A DNA stretch of 55,393 nt, from assembly GCA_016219275.1 (NCBI GenBank), contig JACRBM010000026.1, positions 1 to 55,393 on the forward strand, in the 5' to 3' direction. Positions 25,544 to 33,962 of the stretch are shown here, one piece after another. Below the pieces are notes generated by a model. It saw nothing but the letters and a program-made list of their open reading frames with translations, ran no database searches and was not told the DNA's origin. The DNA comes from Chloroflexota bacterium (GTDB taxonomy: Bacteria > Chloroflexota > Anaerolineae > UBA4142). Position 1 is the stretch's first letter. Each line of letters begins with the position of its first letter. Made by a program: the position numbers and the translations under genes.

Positions 25544-25572
25544 TTTACGTTTCGCGCGATTCGCGGTAAAAT
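25544..25572 (+). promoter_or_regulatory. promoter of the RpiB-like gene
   Basis: TTTACG, 17-bp spacer, TAAAAT. The leader that follows (about 105 bases) contains two short hairpins of the CAAATTTCCAA type (25607-25625 and 25647-25665). Confidence 0.5.
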
Positions 25573-25606
25573 GCGAACGAAGAAAAAAATCGCGCGTAAT
25601 GGATGA

Positions 25607-25668
25607 GGCAAATTTCCAACTTGCCAGGTTCGCGCATGGGATGGGAGACAAATTTCCAATTTGTCCTA
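25607..25668. repeat. two CAAATTTCCAA-type hairpins in the RpiB-like gene leader
   Basis: GGCAA-ATTTCCAAC-TTGCC at 25607-25625 and GACAAAT-TTCCA-ATTTGTC at 25647-25665. The second is the same palindrome as at 16702-16722. Confidence 0.65.
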
Positions 25669-25684
25669 CTTGTTCGGAGCGAGG

Positions 25685-26149
25685 ATGAAGATCGCGATTG
25701 GTTCGGATGAGCGGATGCACTTGACGGATCGCGTGATCGAGAATATTCGCGCGCGCGGTCACGCGGTCGAATTGTTCGGACCCTTGCGCGAGGAAAAAGC
25801 AACCTGGACTCTAGTTGCGCAAGCGGTGGCGGAAGCCGTCGCGCGCGCCGACGCGGACGAGGGCATTCTGTTTTGCTGGACTGGGACGGGCGTTTCGATT
25901 GCCGCGAACAAGGTGCCGGGTATTCGCGCCGCGCTCGCGCACGACGCGGAAACCGCCAAGGGCGCGCGCATGTGGAATCGCGCAAATGTATTGTGTTTGA
26001 GTTTGCGCGCTACGTCGGAAATCGTCGCGCAAGAAATTCTCGACGCGTGGTTCGCCACGCCAATGGGAACTGACCCGGTAGATGTGCAGTGTGTGGAGCA
26101 GGTGCAGGAAATTGAGGAGAAGTACACCGGCAGACAAGCAAACGGCTAA
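25685..26149 (+). CDS. RpiB/LacA/LacB-family sugar-phosphate isomerase
   Basis: 154 residues. The fold core GTGVSIAANKVPGIRAAL is typical of ribose-5-phosphate isomerase B and LacAB, with the catalytic Cys in GILFCWTGTG. The usual DHAG-K start is replaced by SDERMHLTD and the REHN segment by ARMWNRAN, so substrate may differ from ribose 5-phosphate. GGAGCGAGG precedes the ATG at 25685. Followed closely by the methyltransferase gene. Confidence 0.8.
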   Translation: MKIAIGSDERMHLTDRVIENIRARGHAVELFGPLREEKATWTLVAQAVAEAVARADADEGILFCWTGTGVSIAANKVPGIRAALAHDAETAKGARMWNRANVLCLSLRATSEIVAQEILDAWFATPMGTDPVDVQCVEQVQEIEEKYTGRQANG

Positions 26150-26195
26150 AGCATCCGCAACGTGTGGTAAAGGAAGTAAAACGCGCGTGGTCCGC

Positions 26196-27113
26196 ATGGT
26201 CTTGGATGTTTCACCCTGGCACGAAATACAATTGGACATTGATGCGATTGAGAAGGACCGCACCCTTTTCGACATAGCGAATTTTCTCGGCAGGGTGGAA
26301 GCGATAGACCGCCTCGAATTTCACATTCTCGGTCGAATTCAAAGCGCGCACGCGGACAGCCCCGCAAAAAATTCGATACAATTGAAGGAACGCGCCGAGC
26401 GGCTCAGAAATCGTTTGGAAGAAACCAACGCGCGGCTCTTCCGGAAACTGCGCGCTCGAATCAAGTCAGGTTCGCTTACCGGCGAAAAGTTGAAACGCGA
26501 ACTCGATAAATATGGTGGAGATCAGGACGGCTTTGGCAAGTATGATGCACTCGACGTGCTGGTGGGTGGCTTGCTTCGGCTGAATGTGTCTCCACAAGAG
26601 ACACAGCCGCGCGAGCCGGAGATGGTGTTCTATCAGCCCACTCCTGCGCACATCATTTTGGAACTTGCCGGGAAAATGACGATCACGCCGGACGCGGTGT
26701 TCTATGACCTCGGTTCGGGACTGGGGCAGGTCTGCATCCTGGTTCATCTGTTGACCGGCGTGAGAGCCAAGGGGATCGAGCTTGAACCCGGCTATTGCGA
26801 GTACGCGCAAAAGTGCGCCCACGAGCTAAATTTGTCTCGCGTCGAATTCATCAAGGGAGATGCGCGGACTGCCGATTTCTCCGATGGGACCCACTTTTTT
26901 TTATTCACACCTTTCAAAGGTAGTCTGTTGAAACAAGTGTTGCGCCAACTTCGACGCGTGGGAGAGAAACGGCGAATCAGCATCTACACTTATGGTCCGT
27001 GCACTCTCGATATCTCCAAACAGATGTGGTTGAGGCGCGTTGACCAGAATCCCAACACGGAATATTCGCTAGCCAGCTTTGCGGCAAGAAGAAATGTTCT
27101 GGAGGAAAAATGA
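26196..27113 (+). CDS. SAM-dependent methyltransferase, DOT1-like core
   Basis: 305 residues from the likely ATG at 26196; a GTG at 26187 is also possible. The N-terminal half (residues 1-140) is helical and charged with no known domain. Then VFYDLGSGLGQVCILVH forms SAM motif I, AKGIELEPGYCEYA the adenosine-binding acidic loop, and FIKGDARTADF a later motif. Motif I and spacing resemble DOT1-type methyltransferases. The stop overlaps the start of the macro-domain gene (ATGA), so the two are translationally coupled. Target unknown. Confidence 0.7.
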   Translation: MVLDVSPWHEIQLDIDAIEKDRTLFDIANFLGRVEAIDRLEFHILGRIQSAHADSPAKNSIQLKERAERLRNRLEETNARLFRKLRARIKSGSLTGEKLKRELDKYGGDQDGFGKYDALDVLVGGLLRLNVSPQETQPREPEMVFYQPTPAHIILELAGKMTITPDAVFYDLGSGLGQVCILVHLLTGVRAKGIELEPGYCEYAQKCAHELNLSRVEFIKGDARTADFSDGTHFFLFTPFKGSLLKQVLRQLRRVGEKRRISIYTYGPCTLDISKQMWLRRVDQNPNTEYSLASFAARRNVLEEK

Positions 27114-27646
27114 AAGTTGAAATCGGCGAATCAACGCTTGAACTTGTTCAGGGTGACATTACGCAACAGGATGTGGACGCGCTAGTGAACGCGGCGAACT
27201 CGTCACTGCTCGGCGGTGGCGGTGTGGACGGTGCGATTCATCGTGCAGCGGGACCGCAATTGCTCGAAGAGTGTCGCACGTTGGACGGGTGCGAAACGGG
27301 AAGCGCGAAAATCACGCGTGGTTATCAATTGCGCGCGCGGCATGTTATTCACGCGGTCGGTCCGGTGTATCGCGATGGCAAGCACGGCGAACCGGTATTG
27401 CTCGCGAGCGCGTATCGCACATGCCTCGAACTCGCGTCGCAAAACAATTGCGCGTCCATTGCGTTCCCAGCGATTTCGACCGGCGTGTACGGCTATCCGA
27501 TGGAGGATGCCGCGCACATTGCGTTTCGCGTGATCGTAGATTATCTCAGCGAACATCCGGAAATTGCGCGTGTGAATTACGTATTGTATGACGCGCGCGC
27601 GTTAGAAGTCCACGCGCGCGTGCTGGAGCAAGTGTTGTCCGAGTGA
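27110..27646 (+). CDS. macro domain protein, likely ADP-ribosyl hydrolase
   Basis: 178 residues, a single macro domain of the MacroD/YmdB type. The signature VNAANSSLLGGGGVDGAIHRAAG is complete, and PAISTGVYGYP forms the second ADP-ribose-binding loop. Such enzymes deacetylate O-acetyl-ADP-ribose or remove ADP-ribose from proteins. Overlaps the methyltransferase gene by four bases with GGAGG upstream. A bidirectional terminator follows. Confidence 0.93.
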   Translation: MKVEIGESTLELVQGDITQQDVDALVNAANSSLLGGGGVDGAIHRAAGPQLLEECRTLDGCETGSAKITRGYQLRARHVIHAVGPVYRDGKHGEPVLLASAYRTCLELASQNNCASIAFPAISTGVYGYPMEDAAHIAFRVIVDYLSEHPEIARVNYVLYDARALEVHARVLEQVLSE

Positions 27647-27689
27647 ACAAGACCCCAAGGGTTTCGCAAAACCCTTGGGGTCTCTTGTT
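27647..27689. terminator. bidirectional terminator between convergent genes
   Basis: ACAAGACCCCAAGGGTTT faces AACCCTTGGGGTCTCTTGT, then TTT. It directly follows the macro-domain stop and serves the protease gene from the other side. Confidence 0.85.
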
Positions 27690-27697
27690 TCATCGCG

Positions 27698-29248
27698 CTA
27701 CTTTTTCTTCAACGCGATCGGTTTGAGTTTCGTCACATCTGGGTCGTCATCGGTTAAATCCAATTCCAATTCGCGGCGTTGGTACGCTTTCTGTCCAACG
27801 AGTAGTGTATACGTGATTCCGCGTTCCAACCCGGGCGCGGTCAGGAATTTGCCGGCTGAATCGGCGATGCCCGAGGCGATGATGAGTGGCTCAATATCTT
27901 CGGCGTCATCGAAATCCTCGACGCTCACATCCGGATCGAGCACCAGAATGACCGCGCCCGAAATGCCGCGCTGAGTGTCGGCATCCACGATTTGACCGGA
28001 CAGCGCGACGCCACGCGATGGCTGCGGCGCAGGCGGTTGGGGCGACGGAGGAGTGGTGCTTGTCCCGATCATAAACTCGGCTTCGGTGGTGGGACGCCCT
28101 TGAAGATAGAGCGCGAATCGGTATTTGCCATTCGGGAGCGCCTCGCCTTGGTTCGCGAGCGTGTTGCAAAAAGTGCCGTCTGCCGCGTCCTTCCAACTTC
28201 GCCCCGTCTCCGCGCCGGCGACCGCTTTGTCATCTACGAACCACACCGATCCCCAGTCTGTCCCGGTTCGCATTCCACTGTGCGGGAACAAGGCGGCGAT
28301 CATTTTTGTGCCTGCCGGAAAGGTCGCACCCGGATTGCTAATCGGCGCGTCCTTGCACGCGGTTGAGAATGCCAGTTTGCCAAACGTTGGATTGCCCGTA
28401 TTCGTAGTCGGAGATGTTCCGGCAGTGCCCAGCCCGCTACTCGTCGTCGAGTCGCCCAGTTGTTTCGCTTTTTTGATCAACGGCTCGGCAATGTTGATCA
28501 TCTTGAAGCGGTCAATCTTGCTGACGCCAGAGACCTTACCCCAGGTCGAAATGCCGATCTGTTCCCCGTTCCCATTCATACCCAGTCCGCCGCTATTTCC
28601 CGGCGCAATCTCCGCGTTCGTTTTGAAGGAATCCAAATTCCCATCGTTGTCCTGATCGTCAAAGCCGGAAATTTGTCCCGGCAGATAGGAAATGAGATTG
28701 CCACCGACACCTGGGTATCCAACGGTCGCGATAAATTCACCAATCTTGGCATTGTCCGAATCCACGCGCTTGATGACGGTCAAGGGTAACGCGCCGGGTA
28801 ATTTCTCGCCCTCGTTGTACATTCGAAAAATCTTGACGACCGCGACATCCAACTTGGGATCGCCGGTGATGTACTTTGCCATGTAGGTTGGCACGGGCGC
28901 TTTTTTCGGATCCTTGGTCGGACCGACCACGAGCCAACCCTGGGAATGGTACAGATCGCCATGTTTCAAGTTAAAGCCGGAATCATCTTTGCCGTACAGA
29001 TTCGTGTACCCGACGCAATGAAAGTTGGTTAGGATGTACCCGGCTGGATCAATGACGGTGCCGGAACAACCACCGAACGCTTTGCCATCCGGACCCAGGA
29101 TCCAGATTTTGACGACTGCCAGCATCGCGTTTTCGATTTGCGCGGGCGCGGGGTCTTTGGCGTGCGCGGTCGGCAACTCGAGTGTCAAACTCGCGAGCAG
29201 AACGAACGCAATTGCCAACAACGCCACGCGCAGAGTATATTGTTTCAT
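27698..29248 (-). CDS. secreted trypsin-like serine protease with C-terminal beta-sandwich
   Basis: 516 residues. A signal peptide (basic MKQYTLR, then a long hydrophobic stretch, cleavage near AHA) precedes an S1-type domain. The catalytic triad is His in LTNFHCV, Asp in KLDVAVVKI and Ser in APGNSGGLG. A middle region (about residues 270-390) has no clear match. The last 105 residues (GVALSGQIVDADTQRGISGAVI) form a carboxypeptidase-regulatory-like domain. GGAGGAG lies before the ATG at 29248. Likely acts outside the membrane; 27 bp downstream of the PrsW-like gene. Confidence 0.85.
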   Translation of the reverse strand: MKQYTLRVALLAIAFVLLASLTLELPTAHAKDPAPAQIENAMLAVVKIWILGPDGKAFGGCSGTVIDPAGYILTNFHCVGYTNLYGKDDSGFNLKHGDLYHSQGWLVVGPTKDPKKAPVPTYMAKYITGDPKLDVAVVKIFRMYNEGEKLPGALPLTVIKRVDSDNAKIGEFIATVGYPGVGGNLISYLPGQISGFDDQDNDGNLDSFKTNAEIAPGNSGGLGMNGNGEQIGISTWGKVSGVSKIDRFKMINIAEPLIKKAKQLGDSTTSSGLGTAGTSPTTNTGNPTFGKLAFSTACKDAPISNPGATFPAGTKMIAALFPHSGMRTGTDWGSVWFVDDKAVAGAETGRSWKDAADGTFCNTLANQGEALPNGKYRFALYLQGRPTTEAEFMIGTSTTPPSPQPPAPQPSRGVALSGQIVDADTQRGISGAVILVLDPDVSVEDFDDAEDIEPLIIASGIADSAGKFLTAPGLERGITYTLLVGQKAYQRRELELDLTDDDPDVTKLKPIALKKK

Positions 29249-29258
29249 TTTGCTCCTC

Positions 29259-29281
29259 CAAATTTCCAATTTGCCCTACGG
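29259..29281. repeat. CAAATTTCCAA-type half palindrome
   Basis: AAATTTCCAATTTGCCCTACGG overlaps the stop codon of the PrsW-like gene and fills the gap to the protease ribosome binding site. Confidence 0.5.
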
Positions 29282-30691
29282 CACGCGCCAAGTCGCGATA
29301 ATTCGCTCGCGCCAATCGGCGAGCTGATCGAATTCGTTACGCTCGGCGGCAAAGGTCAACGCGAAAATCTGGTCGCCGCTGACGACCAATACATCTGTCG
29401 CGCGCATCAGCGCGGGTAGCGTACCCGATGCGGAACCTTGCGGCGAATCGAGCAAAAACGCATAGTCCACGCGTACTGCGTCGCGCCCTTGCCATTTCAC
29501 CTCGTTCATTTCGAGCAAGCGATACGCGATCAATTCTTTACCGCGCGCCAGTGACCAATTCATCGCGGCGTCCGCCAGTCCGCCAGTCGCCGGAAATAAA
29601 TCTGCGCGCGGGATTTGATGCACGCTGATGCGCGCGCCAAAGACGCCGCCGTGCGTGCGATCCTCTGCCGCGAACAGCGCGCCGGTTGCACTCGCGCGCG
29701 ACCAGGACGCCGGATAACTCACGCTGACCTGACCGACGCTTGTGGTGCGAACCTGGTCAAGCACGTTGCCGCGCACGAACCATGCCGCCGCCAAGCCGAC
29801 GATCACGACGACCCAAACGATCCATTCCGGTTCTTCGGCGAGCGCGGTGGACGCATTCGACGCGTTCTCGGTTGCGCCGCGCAGTCGGCTCATCAATCGA
29901 AACAAGACAAAAAAAGTGCTGCCCGCGATGAGCACCCCGGCAAGCAGACCGTACCACGGATTGATGTTCAAGTCGCCGCCGATGAATGGGACTTGGCGTA
30001 AAACCAAATCAATCACGCCATTCAGAATCGCCGCGAGCGCCAATCCGAGCGGCAACCAGCGTGCGCCCATTTTGTCGAACTTGGCGCGTCCGAGGAAATA
30101 TCCGGATACGCCGCCCAAACTCGCGAGCGATAGCGCCTCGACTGCGATGGTAATCGCGCCGACACCCAGGTCAACGCCGCCGTTGTTCACGACGTACTGG
30201 ATATTTTGCATCGTCGCGTACCCCAGCCCTGCCGCCGCGCCATAGATGATGCCATCAATCCGTTGATCGAACTCGGTCGAATAGAAAACGGTGTAGCGCA
30301 CTGCGGCGTATAACAAAAACTGGGTGATCAAACCGCCGACCAAAATCGAACCGCTCAACGCAATCCACCAATTTGCGCCGACCCAGTCTTGCGCGCGGAA
30401 AACCTCGCGAGTGAGCGGCTGACCGACGGCTTGGTAGAGCAGTGCGCCCAAAATAAATATGCCGATCACGTATTGACGCGGCTCCGGCTCGATGCGGTCC
30501 TGCCGATAAAATGCGGACAGCCACAGCAGAGCCGGGACGAGCGCGAGCACGATGCCCGCGAGTACGAGTGGCAATCCGTTTAGTTCAAGTCGCAGAGCGT
30601 TAGCCGCTAACGCGACCAGCCCGGCAAACACCGCGATCCCGATCATTTCGAGCCAGACCGATTCGCGCGCGACACGAAGATGATTCTGCAT
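29276..30691 (-). CDS. PrsW-like membrane protein lacking the protease active site
   Basis: 471 residues. Nine or so hydrophobic helices cover residues 15-300, followed by a soluble C-terminal domain of about 150 residues. DRIEPEP (about 65-71) and FDQRIDGIIYGAAAGLGYA (about 141-160) are typical of PrsW intramembrane metalloproteases. However, the EExxK motif is replaced by TQFLLY at about 123-128, and the EN pair by QN at 162-163. The protein is therefore probably not a protease. The C-terminal domain (VSVSYPASW) could be extracytoplasmic. Confidence 0.8.
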   Translation of the reverse strand: MQNHLRVARESVWLEMIGIAVFAGLVALAANALRLELNGLPLVLAGIVLALVPALLWLSAFYRQDRIEPEPRQYVIGIFILGALLYQAVGQPLTREVFRAQDWVGANWWIALSGSILVGGLITQFLLYAAVRYTVFYSTEFDQRIDGIIYGAAAGLGYATMQNIQYVVNNGGVDLGVGAITIAVEALSLASLGGVSGYFLGRAKFDKMGARWLPLGLALAAILNGVIDLVLRQVPFIGGDLNINPWYGLLAGVLIAGSTFFVLFRLMSRLRGATENASNASTALAEEPEWIVWVVVIVGLAAAWFVRGNVLDQVRTTSVGQVSVSYPASWSRASATGALFAAEDRTHGGVFGARISVHQIPRADLFPATGGLADAAMNWSLARGKELIAYRLLEMNEVKWQGRDAVRVDYAFLLDSPQGSASGTLPALMRATDVLVVSGDQIFALTFAAERNEFDQLADWRERIIATWRVP

Positions 30692-30786
30692 AGCGCTCCT
30701 TTGCGGAGAGAAAAGTATGTCTTTGCCGACAATCGTTTAATGGCGGGGATTTTACACGCAAAGATAGGTGTCGTCAATGGGAGTAG

Positions 30787-31011
30787 CGAAACACAATTCA
30801 AGCAGTAATCTATCCCGGTGATGCACAAGGATACGTGGGTGAATGTTTGGACTTGGCGGTTATCACGCAGGGCAAGACTCTTGATGAAACGGTGCAAAAT
30901 CTGCGCGAGGCAATTCAACTTCATCTGGAAGGCGAAGACTTGAGTGAATTAGGATTGGCGCCTAATCTACCTTTGCTGATTACCTTCGAGATGGAGCCAG
31001 TGTATGCCTAA
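30787..31011 (+). pseudogene. HicB-like antitoxin, start lost
   Basis: The frame reads TIQAVIYPGDAQGYVGECLD and continues VITQGKTLDETVQNLREAI to EPVYA and a TAA, a typical HicB-like fold. The codon before CGA at 30787 is TAG, and the only nearby ATG (30777) is in another frame, so the N-terminus is broken by a frameshift. Its end overlaps the start of the HicA remnant. Confidence 0.7.
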
Positions 31012-31187
31012 TCTGCGGCGCCTGTCGGGAGAACAAGTTGCGACGGATGATCGCGACCGGCGAAAAACAAACACTGACGATTCCGCGTCATCGGGAACTT
31101 GCTACGGGTACATTGCGGGCGATCCTGCGTCAAGCGAGTCGTTACGTTTCGAGTGATGAGTTGCGTCCACATTTCTACGCGGATTGA
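31004..31187 (+). pseudogene. HicA-like toxin with catalytic region deleted
   Basis: ATG at 31004 gives MPNLRRLSGEQV, a normal HicA start. The similarity then jumps in another frame to RMIATGEKQTLTIPRHREL, followed by TGTLRAILRQASRYV, the normal HicA end. About 25 residues, including the catalytic GSH region, are missing. A terminator follows at 31195. Confidence 0.75.
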
Positions 31188-31194
31188 ACATTAG

Positions 31195-31226
31195 ACCCGA
31201 AGGGTTTCCAAAAACCTTCGGGTTTT
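31195..31226 (+). terminator. terminator after the HicBA remnant
   Basis: CCCGAAGG and CCTTCGGG form the stem with an AAA/TTT extension, followed by TTTTTG. Confidence 0.8.
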
Positions 31227-31234
31227 TGTTACGT

Positions 31235-31263
31235 TTGACCAAATCGCCAATCTCCGCTAAAAT
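31235..31263 (+). promoter_or_regulatory. promoter of ffh, giving a leaderless or near-leaderless mRNA
   Basis: TTGACC (31235-31240), 17-bp spacer, TAAAAT (31258-31263). The GTG start of ffh is only nine bases past the -10 box, so the transcript would begin within 0-3 bases of it. Confidence 0.7.
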
Positions 31264-31271
31264 AGCGCACT

Positions 31272-32606
31272 GTGTTCGATAACCTAACCGAGAAACTCAA
31301 CGCCGTTTTCAAAAAACTGAGCGGCAAGGGAAAACTATCTGAAGCGGACGTGGACGCCGCGTTGCGCGAAGTGCGTCTCGCGTTGCTCGAAGCGGATGTC
31401 AATTTCAAAGTCGTCAAAGACTTTTTGACACGCGTGCGCGAACGCGCGGTCGGCGTCGAGGTGATGCAATCACTTTCGCCCGCGCAGATGGTCGTCAAGA
31501 TTGTCAACGAAGAACTCGTCAAGACGCTCGGCGAACCGGCAAAGATTGACCTATCGGGTCAGCCGCCGCACGTGGTCATGCTCATCGGTTTGCAAGGCGC
31601 TGGCAAGACGACGATGGCGGCGAAGCTCGCGTTGCATTTGCGAAAGCATCAGCAAAAACCGCTCCTCGTCGCAGCAGACACGCGACGCCCCGCCGCGATT
31701 CAGCAACTGCAAACGCTCGGCAAACAATTAGATATTCCCGTACATGCGGAACCGAATACGGTTCCACCTCCGATGATCTGCGCGAACGCGGTCAAGCACG
31801 CGAACGATGGCGCGTACAGCGTCGTCCTGCTCGACACCGCGGGGCGCTTGCACATTGACGACGAGTTGATGCACGAACTCGAAGAGGTCAAAAACAAGAC
31901 CAAGCCGCAAGAAGTGTTGCTTGTGGTGGATGCGATGACCGGACAGGAAGCAGTGCGCGTCGCAGATGAATTCAACAAGCGCGTCGGGTTGACCGGGTTA
32001 ATCCTCACCAAGGTTGACGGCGATGCGCGCGGCGGTGCGGCGCTTTCGGTTCGTTCGGTCACGGGCGTGCCGATCAAGTACCTGGGCGTCGGCGAAAAGA
32101 CTGACGCGCTCGAACAGTTCTTTCCTGATCGGCTCGCATCGCGGATTCTCGGTATGGGCGACGTCCTCACGCTCATCGAAAAAGCGCAAGAGAATCTCGA
32201 TCAAGATCAAGCGCGTCAGGCGGCGGAGAAATTACTCAAGGCGGAATTCAACTTTGAGGATTTCTTGTCGCAACTTCAGCAGATCAAAAAAATGGGACCG
32301 ATCTCGCAATTGCTGGGAATGGTTCCTGGGTTGAACCAGGTCACGAAGGACTTGCCCGCCGAAGTGACCGACACGCAGATGAAGCGCATCGAAGCGATCA
32401 TCAACTCGATGACGCGCCAAGAGCGCCAACACCCCGACATCTTGAACGGCTCGCGGCGCAAACGCATCGCGACGGGCAGTGGCACGTCCGTGCAAGAAGT
32501 CAATCAGTTAATGAGTCAATTCAAACAAATGCAGCGCATGATGCAACAACTCAAGAGTGGCAAAACGCGCGGCATGTTCCCGGGATTTCCGGGTCTAGGA
32601 ATCTAA
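31272..32606 (+). CDS. ffh: signal recognition particle protein Ffh (SRP54)
   Basis: 444 residues. Binds 4.5S RNA and signal peptides of nascent membrane proteins and delivers them to FtsY. The N domain (residues 1-85) precedes the GTPase G domain with GLQGAGKTT, DTAGR and TKVDGDARGG. The Met-rich M domain ends FKQMQRMMQQL. Starts with GTG and has no ribosome binding site, in keeping with a leaderless mRNA. Heads the ffh-rpsP-khpA-rimM group. Confidence 0.97.
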   Translation: MFDNLTEKLNAVFKKLSGKGKLSEADVDAALREVRLALLEADVNFKVVKDFLTRVRERAVGVEVMQSLSPAQMVVKIVNEELVKTLGEPAKIDLSGQPPHVVMLIGLQGAGKTTMAAKLALHLRKHQQKPLLVAADTRRPAAIQQLQTLGKQLDIPVHAEPNTVPPPMICANAVKHANDGAYSVVLLDTAGRLHIDDELMHELEEVKNKTKPQEVLLVVDAMTGQEAVRVADEFNKRVGLTGLILTKVDGDARGGAALSVRSVTGVPIKYLGVGEKTDALEQFFPDRLASRILGMGDVLTLIEKAQENLDQDQARQAAEKLLKAEFNFEDFLSQLQQIKKMGPISQLLGMVPGLNQVTKDLPAEVTDTQMKRIEAIINSMTRQERQHPDILNGSRRKRIATGSGTSVQEVNQLMSQFKQMQRMMQQLKSGKTRGMFPGFPGLGI

Positions 32607-32620
32607 CTACACTCTCTCGG

Positions 32621-32692
32621 GTTCCCTTATTTCCCTTATTTCCTTCATTTCCTTTCGTAGGGAATGGAGGGAAATAAGGGAACTAAAGGAAC
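32621..32692. repeat. intergenic tandem-repeat hairpin ffh-rpsP
   Basis: Left arm TTCCCTTATTTCCCTTATTT..., right arm GGGAAATAAGGGAAC and related units. It fills the gap up to the rpsP ribosome binding site. Same unit as 7929-7991 and 14129-14203. Confidence 0.75.
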
Positions 32693-32713
32693 TTGGGGAA
32701 TTGAAGGAGAACC

Positions 32714-33022
32714 ATGTCCGTCAAAATTCGTCTTTCGCGCTATGGCGCGAAGAAACAGCCGACCTACCGCGTGGTCATCGCCGAAGAGCGCAGCAAGCGC
32801 GATGGTCGCATTGTCGAAAGCATCGGTCATTACGACCCGCGTTCGCAGCCGCCGACGATTCAGTTGAACGAAGCACGCGCCAAGTACTGGCTCGGCGTGG
32901 GCGCGCGCCCCACCGACGCGGTGGGCGTGTTGCTCAAGCATGCGAACATTAGCGACAAGTACGTCAAGACGCGCACCGCACGCAAACCGCGCGCCGCCGT
33001 AAAAGCCGAAGCCAAGAGTTAG
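32714..33022 (+). CDS. rpsP: 30S ribosomal protein S16
   Basis: 102 residues. Small-subunit assembly protein. SVKIRLSRYGAKKQPTYRVVIAEER at the N-terminus and WLGVGARPTDAV are diagnostic. A basic Ala/Lys tail extends the usual 80-90 residues. GAAGGAG lies before the ATG. The next spacer hairpin begins at its stop codon. Confidence 0.97.
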   Translation: MSVKIRLSRYGAKKQPTYRVVIAEERSKRDGRIVESIGHYDPRSQPPTIQLNEARAKYWLGVGARPTDAVGVLLKHANISDKYVKTRTARKPRAAVKAEAKS

Positions 33023-33116
33023 TGCAATAGTGCAATAGTTCAGTAGTGCGATAGTTGATTCTCAGAGCACCCACTATCGCACTAACGTACTAACGCACTA
33101 TCGCACTATTCAACTA
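33022..33116. repeat. intergenic tandem-repeat hairpin rpsP-khpA
   Basis: The left arm repeats AGTGCAATAGT/AGTGCGATAGT and the right arm repeats ACTATCGCACT/ACTAACGCACT. It starts at the rpsP stop and ends four bases before the khpA ATG. Confidence 0.8.
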
Positions 33117-33120
33117 AACT

Positions 33121-33372
33121 ATGAACCTTCAAGTACTCGTCGCGTTCATCGCGAAAACGCTCGTCGAGCATCCGGACCAAGTGGATGTGCGGATGAACGA
33201 AAAAAACGGTTCGATCGCTTTAGAACTCTATGTCGCGCAAGGCGATATGGGACGCGTGATCGGCAAGAGTGGACGCATTGCGAACGCGATGCGCACGCTC
33301 GTGCGCGTTGCCGCCGCGCGCGAGGGCAAGCGGGTGATGCTCGATGTCATCACGCGCGCCGGCGAAGCATGA
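33121..33372 (+). CDS. khpA: KH-domain RNA-binding protein KhpA
   Basis: 83 residues, a single type-II KH domain with the GRVIGKSGR loop. Partner of KhpB in RNA binding in many bacteria. Sits between rpsP and rimM, its conserved position. No ribosome binding site is visible because the tandem-repeat hairpin runs almost to the ATG, so initiation may rely on the upstream genes. Overlaps rimM by four bases. Confidence 0.93.
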   Translation: MNLQVLVAFIAKTLVEHPDQVDVRMNEKNGSIALELYVAQGDMGRVIGKSGRIANAMRTLVRVAAAREGKRVMLDVITRAGEA

Positions 33373-33881
33373 CCGACGCGCCGCTTTTGCTCACCATCGG
33401 TCGCGTGCTCAAACCGTGGAGCTATCGCGGCGAATTGAAAATTGAAGTGCTATCCGATTTTCCGGATCGTTTCGCGTCGCTCCGCGAGGTTTTCCTCGGG
33501 GACGACGCGAAATCTTTTCAGGTCGAGCGCGCGCATCAGCACGGCAAGTTTATTCTCCTCAAGCTAGTCGGTGTGGATTCGGAAGCGGACGCGGAAAAAT
33601 TGCGCGAGCAGTACATCTACGTGACGCGCGAAAATGCCGTTCCGCTCAAGCCGAATCAAGTTTACCTCTATCAAACGATTGGAATGCGCGTCGTCACAGT
33701 TCAAGGGCAAGACCTCGGCGAGGTGGTGGATATTCTCGACACGCCCGCGCACGATGTGTACGTCGTACACGATGGCGCGCGCGAAATTCTCATCCCCGCC
33801 GTGCCCGAGTTCATTCGCGAAATCAACCTCGAAAGCAAACGTCTCGTGGTTAAGTTGATTGACGGTTTGCTCGATTTGTAG
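33369..33881 (+). CDS. rimM: 16S rRNA processing protein RimM
   Basis: 170 residues. The N-terminal RimM domain (LLTIGRVLKPWSYRGELKIEVLSDFP) is followed by a C-terminal PRC-barrel (GMRVVTVQGQDLGEVVDIL). Needed for 30S maturation; binds S19. Start overlaps the khpA stop (ATGA). trmD, the usual next gene, is absent; a transporter operon follows instead. Confidence 0.95.
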   Translation: MTDAPLLLTIGRVLKPWSYRGELKIEVLSDFPDRFASLREVFLGDDAKSFQVERAHQHGKFILLKLVGVDSEADAEKLREQYIYVTRENAVPLKPNQVYLYQTIGMRVVTVQGQDLGEVVDILDTPAHDVYVVHDGAREILIPAVPEFIREINLESKRLVVKLIDGLLDL

Positions 33882-33962
33882 AGATAATCTTGCGGAGGTC
33901 CGATGGGTTTCCGCGAAGCACCCCTCTTCAGGTCTGCCGTCGTAACAATCTCGTCACACGCA

